Shown here piece after piece: positions 1 through 5,434 of a DNA stretch of 16,734 bases (positions are counted from its first letter, which is position 1; each line of letters starts with the position of its first letter). Origin of the DNA: JBIOWF01 sp044868295 (GTDB taxonomy: Bacteria; Actinomycetota; Actinomycetes; Streptosporangiales; Streptosporangiaceae); contig JBIOWF010000014.1 in the NCBI GenBank assembly GCA_044868295.1, positions 1 through 16,734 on the forward strand. The letters run 5' to 3'. The notes under the pieces are model-generated. The model made no database searches. It was not told the DNA's origin and worked only from the letters and a program-made list of their open reading frames with translations. Position numbers and translations under genes: made by a program.

Positions 1-184
1 GGTCTGTTCTGTTCTCACAAACGATCATCATCGCGGTGGCCGTACCCATGCCCGACCACGCGCGGCACCGATCACCCGCTGACCTGCGGCGACTCACACT
101 AAATCACGATCTACGGCTGCCGTATCAGCGGGCCTTTCTCATGACCCCGCTGTCATCACTGCTATTTCATCGCATCACGTTTCG
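1..184. other. Gene-free left edge with palindromes
   Basis: I see no convincing gene in this stretch; its short open frames are Arg/His/Ser-rich and look non-coding. Two symmetric elements are visible. One is TACGGC-T-GCCGTA at 112-124. The other is CAGCGGG (126-132) paired with CCCGCTG (146-152), a 7-bp stem with a 13-nt loop. The second lies just downstream of the minus-strand small gene and could be a weak terminator for it, but it has no T-run on either side. Local GC is lower than in the genes. Confidence 0.4.
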
Positions 185-391
185 TCACTCCGAGCGCAAT
201 GACATGCCGGCGTATTCGACGCGGTCGTCCTCCAGCAGCGTCACCTGCTCGACGCCTGATTCGAGCAGCTCACGCCAGGCTTCCCCGAGCCACGACTCGG
301 CGTCCGCCTGGCTGGAGAAGATCTCGCGCGCCGACGGGGGATCGGTCACTTCGCCGCCGTTCGCATTCTCATAACGCCAACGCCATGTCAT
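185..391 (-). CDS. Small conserved hypothetical protein (68 aa)
   Basis: The 68-residue acidic protein begins MTWRWRYENANGGEV and contains FSSQADAESWLGEAWREL followed by VEQVTLLEDDRVEYAGMSL. This pattern matches a short, uncharacterised protein common in actinomycete genomes (recognition from memory, not a search). It has no signal peptide, membrane segment or cysteine, so it is probably cytosolic. The start is well supported: AAAGGAG lies at 400-406 on the minus strand, 8 nt before the ATG at 391. It is transcribed away from cobU, and the 392-666 spacer must hold its promoter. Codon third positions are GC-rich, as in the neighbouring genes. The function is unknown. Confidence 0.8.
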   Translation of the reverse strand: MTWRWRYENANGGEVTDPPSAREIFSSQADAESWLGEAWRELLESGVEQVTLLEDDRVEYAGMSLRSE

Positions 392-666
392 GCCCTACGC
401 TCCTTTTCCCGGGTGCGTCCGCTACCGGCCGTAATGGCGTCGGCAAGCGGAACCGACGCCGATGGGCGGCTTCAGCAGACCCTATATCCGCGACCTTTCA
501 GTCGGCTCCGTGCTGCCCGAAACCTTCGGACGCACGTCCAGGCGGCCGATCGGCGCCTCATTGCGGGCGTGTCCTCTCGGCGACCCTACGGCGGGGCGCC
601 GGACGTGACCGCCCGGCTCCGCGACTACCGTCAGATGCCGCTGGACACGTCGAGGGGGTTTTGGCT
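392..666. other. Divergent spacer upstream of cobU
   Basis: This 275-nt spacer separates the minus-strand small gene from cobU. Open frames cross it in at least two plus-strand frames. Their products are Arg/Pro-rich and their third positions are not strongly GC-biased, so I regard it as non-coding. I looked for a cobalamin riboswitch, which might be expected before cob genes, and did not find the B12-box or the conserved core. A small hairpin CCGAA-acc-TTCGG lies at 517-529. No promoter could be placed with confidence. Confidence 0.4.
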
Positions 667-2118
667 GTGCGGGTTCGTTTGGAAGGCACGGGAGGACCGG
701 GCGGGTGGCCCGTGACCGGCTGCGGCTGCGCCTCGTGCGGCCGGGTCCTCAGGGCCGCTCATCGCCGGCCCACCGCGATCGTCTTGGACGACCGAGTACG
801 GCTCGCGCCCCCCGAAACGGGGCCCCCGGCCGCAAGGCCTGTCAGGCCCGAACCTGAGCCACCCGGCAGGTGGTTCACGCCGGACAGAGCGGTCCGCGTC
901 CTCACCGGACAGGCCGTCGGTCCGCATCCGGAGGAGTCTCCGGCGGAGGACCATCTGGACCATCTGCCGGAGGCCACCCCGGACGGCTGGGCGATCACAG
1001 GCCTGGACGGCGGGCGCCTTCTCATCGCCGATCCCCTTCATGAAGAGCACCTCAATGGCGGTGACCTGTCCGCGAGACCGGCCCACGTGACTCCTCCGCT
1101 CCCTGAAGAGAGCGGCTTCTCGCTTCCCTCAGCCGAGGTAGGCGACGGACAAGCCCTGCCCGTTTCGAACACAGAAACCATATCAGTGAAGCGATTCCCC
1201 CACCGGGTAAACCCGGCAGCCCCCACGCTGGATTCGATGGATGGTGGGCGCCCTGGTGAAGCAGCGTCGCGGATCATCGGGAGTGCTGCGAGTGAGGGCT
1301 CTGGACCCCGTGACGCGCGCGCCGAACCGTTCGACCTGGTGCTCATCGATCTGCTCGACCGGCCGGAAAGGCTGGGCGACCTGCGGAGGCGGGGGCTGGT
1401 CACCGAGCGGACGCAGGTCGTCGCCGTCCGGCTCGACCACAGGATCCCGTCCGAGGCCGAACTCGACAGGCGGCTGGCCTACTGGGGTGCGACAGCCGTA
1501 CCGGATGGAACGGTGCTGGACACCGGCGATCCCGCGCCCGCACCGGCCCCGCGACCGCGCCGGACCCTCCTGCTCGGCGGATCGAGGTCCGGCAAGTCGC
1601 AGGAAGCGGAGCTGCGGCTGGCGGGCGAGCCCGACGTGACCTACGTGGCGACCGGGCCGTCCGGCGGGGACGACGCCTCCTGGCTGGCCAGGGTCAAGGC
1701 CCATCGTGAGCGCCGCCCGGTCCACTGGCGGACCGTCGAGACCGTGCGGGCGGCCGATCTCGTCGACCTGCTCCGCACGTTCACGGGCACTCTGCTCGTC
1801 GACGGTCTCGGCACGTGGATCGCCTCCGTCTTCGACGAGCACGCGGCATGGCCCGGCCAGGACCCGGATCGCGGCGAACCGGCTCCCGGCCGCGGCCCGC
1901 TGGACCGCGTCGGCGAGCAGTGTGAGGAACTCGTCGAGGCGTGGCGGCGGACGACGGCCACAGTCGTCGCGGTGAGCGACGAGGTCGGCATGGGAGTCGT
2001 CCCGGCGACCGCGAGCGGCCGTCTGTTCCGCGACGCTCTGGGCAGCCTCAACCAGCGCCTCGCCGCCGAATCCGAAGAGGTCGCCCTCGTCGTCGCCGGA
2101 CGCCTCCTCCACCTCTGA
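667..2118 (+). CDS. cobU: CobU adenosylcobinamide kinase/guanylyltransferase with N-terminal domain
   Basis: CobU phosphorylates adenosylcobinamide and then transfers GMP to it in late cobalamin assembly. The catalytic half (about residues 300-483) has the P-loop GGSRSGKS (304-311), the sequence AHRERRPVHW with the probable guanylylated His346, and the C-terminal blocks VSDEVGMGVVP and LNQRLAAESEEV. All of these align by eye with Salmonella CobU. Residues 1-120 (GTGGPGGWPVTGCGCASC at the front) resemble the metallo-beta-lactamase-like N-terminal domain of Streptomyces CobU proteins. I chose GTG 667 because AGGGGG (653-658) lies 8 nt upstream and homologues start near this motif; the frame is open back to 199 but looks non-coding there. 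The protein (483 aa) is longer than the roughly 400 aa I expect, owing to an odd in-frame segment of about 95 codons (near 1036-1323). Confidence 0.9.
   Translation: MRVRLEGTGGPGGWPVTGCGCASCGRVLRAAHRRPTAIVLDDRVRLAPPETGPPAARPVRPEPEPPGRWFTPDRAVRVLTGQAVGPHPEESPAEDHLDHLPEATPDGWAITGLDGGRLLIADPLHEEHLNGGDLSARPAHVTPPLPEESGFSLPSAEVGDGQALPVSNTETISVKRFPHRVNPAAPTLDSMDGGRPGEAASRIIGSAASEGSGPRDARAEPFDLVLIDLLDRPERLGDLRRRGLVTERTQVVAVRLDHRIPSEAELDRRLAYWGATAVPDGTVLDTGDPAPAPAPRPRRTLLLGGSRSGKSQEAELRLAGEPDVTYVATGPSGGDDASWLARVKAHRERRPVHWRTVETVRAADLVDLLRTFTGTLLVDGLGTWIASVFDEHAAWPGQDPDRGEPAPGRGPLDRVGEQCEELVEAWRRTTATVVAVSDEVGMGVVPATASGRLFRDALGSLNQRLAAESEEVALVVAGRLLHL
1036..1323 (+). other. Anomalous in-frame insertion within cobU
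   Basis: This segment, roughly residues 124-219 of CobU, falls between two parts that read as contiguous in relatives: one ending DGGRLLIADP and one starting FDLVLIDLLDRPERL. It uses codons that are rare in this window (ATA, TCA, AGA, ACA, GTA, AGT), has weaker GC bias at third positions, and encodes low-complexity, probably disordered protein. No terminal inverted repeats or target duplication were evident by eye. Its edges are estimates. Confidence 0.55.
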
Positions 2119-2284
2119 CCCCGTCTCTTCCCGCACCAGCCTCCTTGGGCTCCACCACGAGTCCCTTGAGTGCGCCGGTCCAGCCGGAGGTGCCCACCAC
2201 CGTCCTGTTCGCCCCAGGCGGCAGGCCCAGTTCGCTCGCGGAAGCCGCCCGGAACCGGAACTTGTCGATCGGCCTCACTACCAT
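2048..2284 (-). CDS. Possible small antisense gene between cobU and cobS
   Basis: A minus-strand frame of 78 codons begins MVVRPIDKFRFRAAS, continues GLPPGANRTVVGTSGW and KGLVVEPKEAGA, and ends in an Arg/Gly-rich tail. The first 50 or so codons have strong GC bias at third positions and a balanced amino-acid composition. The tail overlaps the 3' end of cobU antisense and looks like a shadow of it. GGAGG lies upstream on the minus strand (2288-2292), 3 nt from the ATG or 9 nt from an in-frame GTG two codons on. I recognise no family. It may be a real small gene, a truncated remnant or chance, and the true end could be earlier if there is a frameshift near 2120. Confidence 0.3.
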   Translation of the reverse strand: MVVRPIDKFRFRAASASELGLPPGANRTVVGTSGWTGALKGLVVEPKEAGAGRDGVRGGGGVRRRRGRPLRIRRRGAG

Positions 2285-2292
2285 CGGCCTCC
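2119..2292. other. cobU-cobS spacer
   Basis: This 174-nt spacer has no plus-strand coding character. No cobT gene or remnant is recognisable. On the minus strand it carries the coding-like part of a small open frame starting at 2284 (listed separately). A TACCAT hexamer at 2279-2284, 8 nt before the cobS ATG, could be a -10 element for a leaderless cobS transcript. No matching -35 is visible. Confidence 0.4.
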
Positions 2293-3153
2293 ATGGCTGA
2301 GACGTCGCCGCGGAGCCCGTCGTCGTGGATCGCCGCCTGGCGGTTCGCGGTGGGGATGTTGTCGATCCTTCCGGCGCGGGTCGGTGAGGTCGACCGGCGG
2401 CTGGCCGGGCGGGGGATGCTGCTCGCGCCGTTCGTCGGCCTCCTGCTCGGCCTGATCGCGGCGGTGACGCTCGTCGCGGGCCAGCGGCTGTACGGCTACT
2501 CGCTGCTGGCCCCCGCCTTCGCGGTGGGATCGCTCGCGCTGCTCACCAGAGGCCTGCATCTCGATGGCCTGGCCGACCTGGCCGACGGCCTGGGCAGCCG
2601 CAAGCCGGCGGAACCGGCGCTCCAGATCATGAAACGCTCCGACATCGGCCCGTTCGGGGTCGTGACCCTCGTCTTCACCTTGCTGATCCAGGTGGCGGCT
2701 CTCAGCCAGATGCCGGCGACGGGCGCGCTCGCCCTGATCACGGCGTGCGTGACGGGCCGGCTCGCGGTCACCTGGGCGTGCCGGGAGGGCGTCCCCGCCG
2801 CCCGTCCGAACGGTCTCGGCGCGCTGGTCGCGGGCACTGTACGGCGCGGCGCGGCCATCGCCACGACGCTGACGGCCGTCGTCGTCGTGGCTTTCCCGGC
2901 CTTCCTGCTTCTGGCCTTCGTCGTGATGGCGGCGCCATGGCCGGCCTCCGGGCAGCCACCCACCGGGCTGAGTGGCCTGGCACCGTCGATCCTGGTATGC
3001 CCGATCGCCATCGCGGCAGGGCTCGGCGCGGCGGCATCGCTGCGCCGCCGCGCCGAGCGGAGGCTGGGCGGGATCACCGGGGACGTCCTCGGCGCGCTCG
3101 TCGAAACCGCCACCACCGTCGCCCTCCTCGTCTGCGCCCTCGTCCTCCCCTGA
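2293..3153 (+). CDS. cobS: CobS adenosylcobinamide-GDP ribazoletransferase
   Basis: CobS (cobalamin-5'-phosphate synthase) joins adenosylcobinamide-GDP and alpha-ribazole (phosphate) in the membrane, the step after CobU. The 286-aa protein is strongly hydrophobic with several membrane segments (for example around residues 45-85, 115-145, 190-220 and the C-terminus). The hallmark motif HLDGLADLADGLG starts at His89, and MKRSDIGPFGVV follows as in the family. The N-terminus WRFAVGMLSILPARV is also typical. ATG 2293 gives the expected N-terminal length; an earlier in-frame ATG at 2170 would add a non-coding-like Ser/Arg/Pro stretch. There is no good Shine-Dalgarno. It follows cobU on the same strand after 174 nt, so the two may be co-transcribed. 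Confidence 0.93.
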   Translation: MAETSPRSPSSWIAAWRFAVGMLSILPARVGEVDRRLAGRGMLLAPFVGLLLGLIAAVTLVAGQRLYGYSLLAPAFAVGSLALLTRGLHLDGLADLADGLGSRKPAEPALQIMKRSDIGPFGVVTLVFTLLIQVAALSQMPATGALALITACVTGRLAVTWACREGVPAARPNGLGALVAGTVRRGAAIATTLTAVVVVAFPAFLLLAFVVMAAPWPASGQPPTGLSGLAPSILVCPIAIAAGLGAAASLRRRAERRLGGITGDVLGALVETATTVALLVCALVLP

Positions 3154-3402
3154 CGCTCCCCCTAGTGCTCTTCACCTCTCGCTCCCCCGGCACGCGCCCC
3201 GAATCACCTCACGCTCCGCCGCCACACGCCCCGAATCACCTCACGCTCCCCCGGTCTGTTCTCTCTCCGAGCCTTCTCCGGTGTGCGCCGCCTCCCCGTA
3301 GGCCGATGATCGTGGCGTGGGCCAAGCCGGAGCGGCGCGGGCGGGCCGCACGTCCGTGGCGGGTCGTCGCGGCGTGTGGGCCGCCGGGCGTCGGTGACGG
3401 GT
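3154..3402. other. Convergent spacer between cobS and the GntR gene
   Basis: This 249-nt spacer between the convergent cobS and GntR genes contains no coding frame that I trust. Its left third holds short tandem repeats (see the repeat entry). The right part is very GC-rich with G-tracts. I see no clear terminator with a T-run for either gene. Confidence 0.5.
3172..3253. repeat. Imperfect 32-bp tandem repeat, about 2.5 copies
   Basis: The 23-nt core of each unit contains GCCCCGAATCACCTCACGCT. The core is identical at 3195-3217 and 3227-3249, giving a 32-nt period. A partial copy of the next part of the unit (TCACCTCTCGCTCCCCCGG) lies at 3172-3190, again 32 nt from its counterpart at 3204. 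CGCTCCCCC occurs once more at 3154, right after the cobS stop. The repeat is intergenic. Confidence 0.8.
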
Positions 3403-3750
3403 TCATGACATTTCCTTGATGAGGTCGATGACGTCCTGGGGGCGGTAGCCGTACTTCGCCGCCTCGTCGAGGAGGTCGCGGGTGCGGGAACGGATGGCCT
3501 CGCGGGCGTCGGGGCGGCGCAGGACGGACACACCCCTGCCGCGGCGGAACTCAAGGAGCCCCTCGTCCCGCAGGTCGCGCAGGGAGCGCAACACCGTGTT
3601 GGCGTTGACGCCCAGCGCGTCCGCGAGGTCACGGGCCGGGGGCAGCCGGTCTCCGGGGAGCACTTCCCCGGCGGCGATCGCGCGCCGAATCGCACCGCCC
3701 ACCTGCTCGTGCAGGAGCCGGGGATCGTTGAGATCGAGCGTGAGCAACAT
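3403..3750 (-). CDS. GntR-family transcriptional regulator, YtrA-like
   Basis: This 115-aa protein is a winged-helix DNA-binding domain plus a short C-terminal helix, the size of the YtrA subfamily of GntR regulators. It lacks the larger effector-binding domains. The N-terminal HEQVGGAIRRAIAAGEVLPGDRLPPARDLADALGVNANTVLRSL region and the wing GLLEFRRGRGVSVL are classical (each quoted only to identify it). It diverges from pepA; YtrA genes normally sit next to ABC-transporter genes, but none is present in this window. ATG 3750 has no Shine-Dalgarno; a TAATGT hexamer 10 nt upstream could serve a short-leader or leaderless mRNA. Two TGCTA-N7-TAGCA inverted repeats lie directly upstream, so autoregulation is likely (inference). 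Confidence 0.9.
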   Translation of the reverse strand: MLLTLDLNDPRLLHEQVGGAIRRAIAAGEVLPGDRLPPARDLADALGVNANTVLRSLRDLRDEGLLEFRRGRGVSVLRRPDAREAIRSRTRDLLDEAAKYGYRPQDVIDLIKEMS

Positions 3751-3751
3751 A

Positions 3752-3773
3752 ATGCTAGCGACATTAGCACCAT
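3752..3773. promoter_or_regulatory. GntR operator copy 1
   Basis: Inverted repeat TGCTA (3753-3757), 7-nt spacer, TAGCA (3765-3769), followed by CCAT. It begins 1 nt upstream of the GntR start codon, so a bound dimer would block that promoter. It is repeated almost exactly 32 nt to the right. That GntR is the ligand is inference from position and symmetry. Confidence 0.65.
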
Positions 3774-3783
3774 TTACCGGATG

Positions 3784-3805
3784 ATGCTATTCCCATTAGC
3801 ACCAT
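3784..3805. promoter_or_regulatory. GntR operator copy 2
   Basis: Inverted repeat TGCTA (3785-3789), 7-nt spacer, TAGCA (3797-3801), followed by CCAT. It shares the right-hand block CATTAGCACCAT with copy 1 except at the first spacer-side bases. The 32-nt spacing is about three helical turns, so both sites face the same side of the DNA. Confidence 0.65.
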
Positions 3806-3835
3806 GAGGGCTACCGATTGGTAGGACGAACCCTC
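3806..3835. promoter_or_regulatory. Nested inverted repeat upstream of pepA
   Basis: GAGGG-CTACC-gatt-GGTAG, then six bases, then CCCTC. The inner arms are at 3811-3815 and 3820-3824, the outer arms at 3806-3810 and 3831-3835. It lies between the GntR operators and the proposed pepA promoter, upstream of the predicted transcription start. It is therefore more likely a protein-binding site than an RNA structure. Confidence 0.4.
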
Positions 3836-3861
3836 GTTTATGCCTACGCGGCAAGCCCGAC

Positions 3862-3867
3862 TAGCAT
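3862..3867 (+). promoter_or_regulatory. -10 hexamer of leaderless pepA promoter
   Basis: TAGCAT lies 8 nt before GTG 3876, so transcription would start at or within a couple of bases of the start codon. No Shine-Dalgarno is present. The -35 region (around 3837-3844) is weak, which would suit an activator or repressor site upstream. Confidence 0.5.
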
Positions 3868-3875
3868 CGGCACAC

Positions 3876-5363
3876 GTGACCACAGTGCGCGTCAACGCAT
3901 CTGACACGGTGTCCATTGAGACCGGTGCTCTTGTAGTCGGCATCCACGCGTCCACGGACGGCCCGCAGGCCGCCCCCGGCGCGGGCGGCCTCGACCAGGC
4001 GCTGAACGGCAGGCTCGCCGCGACCCTGACCGCGATGGGCTTCAGCGGCAAGGCCGAGGAGATCGCCAAGATCCCGACCTTCGGCGCGCTGCCCGCACCG
4101 CTCGTGGTCGCGGTCGGCCTCGGTGACCGGCCGGAAGGCGCCTACGACCTGGAAACCCTCCGCCGAGCGGCGGGCGCCGCCGCCCGCTCCCTCGCCGGCA
4201 CGGCGTCCGCCGCGCTGGCCCTGCCCGCCGCGACGGCGGAGCAGGCCGAGGCGGTCGCGCTGGGCGGCCTGCTGGGCGCGTACGCCTTCACCAGATATCG
4301 CACCCAAGGCGAGCGGAAGGACCCCGTCGGCGAGCTCGTCGTCCTCTCGGACGCGGCCGGAGCCGAGGGCGCCGTCGCCCACGCGGCGACGCTGGCCGGG
4401 TCGGTCACCTTCGTCCGCGACCTGGTGAACACGCCGCCGTCCGATCTGTGGCCGGCCAAATTCGCCGAGATCGCCGAGGAGCAGGGCGGCAAGGCCGGTC
4501 TGTCCGTCGAGGTGCTCGACGAGACCGCCCTCAAGGAGGGCGGCTACGGCGGCATCGTCGGCGTCGGCCAGGGCTCGGCCAACCCGCCGCGCTTGGTCCG
4601 CCTCGCCTACGGTCACCCGGACGCCGAGCGGACCATCGCGTTCGTGGGCAAGGGCATCACGTTCGACTCCGGCGGTCTGTCGCTGAAGCCCGCCGCGTCC
4701 ATGGACTGGATGAAATCCGACATGGGCGGCGCGGGAGCGGTCTTCGGCGCGCTGCTCGCCGTCGCCAGGCTCGGCCTGCGCATCAACGCGGTGGGCTACC
4801 TCTGCCTCGCCGAGAACATGCCGTCCGGTACGGCACAGCGCCCCTCCGACGTACTGCACACCTACAGCGGCAAGACCGTCGAAGTGCTCGACACCGACGC
4901 CGAGGGACGGCTGGTCCTGATCGACGGCATCGCCCGCGCCGCCCAGGACGACCCCGACCTGATCGTGGACGTCGCCACCCTCACCGGAGCGCAGATCGTC
5001 GCGCTCGGCTGGCGGACCGCCGGTGTGATGGCGAACGAGGACGCGCTCCGCGACGAGGTCGTCGAGATCGCCGGAAGGCAGGGCGAGGCCGCCTGGGGCA
5101 TGCCTCTCCCCGACGAACTGCGCAAGGGCCTCGACTCGCCGGTCGCCGACATCGCGAACCTGCAGCCGGAGCGCTGGGGAAGCATGCTCGCCGCGGGCAT
5201 CTTCCTGCGCGAGTTCGTTCCCGAGGGCGTTCGCTGGGCTCACGTCGACATGGCGGGCCCGGCGTTCAACAAGGGCGAGCCGTACGGGCACACGCCCAAG
5301 GGCGGCACCGGTGCGATCACCCGCACGTTGATCGGCATCGCCGAGCACTACGCGCGGGACTGA
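3876..5363 (+). CDS. pepA: Leucyl aminopeptidase (M17, PepA)
   Basis: A cytosolic dizinc aminopeptidase that removes N-terminal residues from peptides; some relatives also bind DNA. The 495-aa protein has a divergent N-terminal domain and the M17 catalytic domain from about residue 170. Metal ligands and catalytic residues align with bovine lens enzyme at a constant offset of 9: Lys259, Asp264, Lys271, Asp282, Asp341, Glu343 and Arg345. The family signature NTDAEGRL reads DTDAEGRL here (Asp339). NTPPSDLWP is also present. GTG 3876 is preferred over ATG 3840 because homologues begin near TTVRVN and a TAGCAT hexamer sits 8 nt before it. It diverges from the GntR gene and is followed by lpd after 71 nt. 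Confidence 0.93.
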   Translation: MTTVRVNASDTVSIETGALVVGIHASTDGPQAAPGAGGLDQALNGRLAATLTAMGFSGKAEEIAKIPTFGALPAPLVVAVGLGDRPEGAYDLETLRRAAGAAARSLAGTASAALALPAATAEQAEAVALGGLLGAYAFTRYRTQGERKDPVGELVVLSDAAGAEGAVAHAATLAGSVTFVRDLVNTPPSDLWPAKFAEIAEEQGGKAGLSVEVLDETALKEGGYGGIVGVGQGSANPPRLVRLAYGHPDAERTIAFVGKGITFDSGGLSLKPAASMDWMKSDMGGAGAVFGALLAVARLGLRINAVGYLCLAENMPSGTAQRPSDVLHTYSGKTVEVLDTDAEGRLVLIDGIARAAQDDPDLIVDVATLTGAQIVALGWRTAGVMANEDALRDEVVEIAGRQGEAAWGMPLPDELRKGLDSPVADIANLQPERWGSMLAAGIFLREFVPEGVRWAHVDMAGPAFNKGEPYGHTPKGGTGAITRTLIGIAEHYARD

Positions 5364-5387
5364 GCACGTCAAAGAGAAGTGAAAGGA

Positions 5388-5393
5388 TACTGT
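5388..5393 (+). promoter_or_regulatory. Possible -10 element upstream of lpd
   Basis: TACTGT within GGATACTGTCGG would place a transcription start about 35 nt before the lpd GTG, leaving room for its Shine-Dalgarno. No good -35 is seen, so this is a weak candidate; lpd may instead be read through from pepA. Confidence 0.3.
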
Positions 5394-5434
5394 CGGGTCA
5401 CCGGCGGTATGTGAATCCAACAAGGAGCAATCCA

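Noticed and set aside
199..666. Extension of the cobU frame upstream to an ATG at 199
   Set aside because: The translated extension is Arg/Ser/Pro-rich, runs antisense to a convincing small gene, and has no homologue-like sequence. GTG 667 has a good Shine-Dalgarno.
392..666. Cobalamin riboswitch before cobU
   Set aside because: I searched by eye for the B12-box and core elements and found none. Only a small CCGAA-acc-TTCGG hairpin is present.
413..715. 100-codon plus-strand frame before cobU
   Set aside because: Third-position GC is only moderate, there is no recognisable family, and it overlaps the supported cobU start in another frame.
1183..2136. Long minus-strand frame opposite cobU
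   Set aside because: It is a shadow frame produced by high GC. cobU on the plus strand carries intact catalytic motifs.
3861..5423. 520-codon minus-strand frame opposite pepA
   Set aside because: It is an Arg/Gly/Asp-rich antisense shadow of the well-supported pepA gene.
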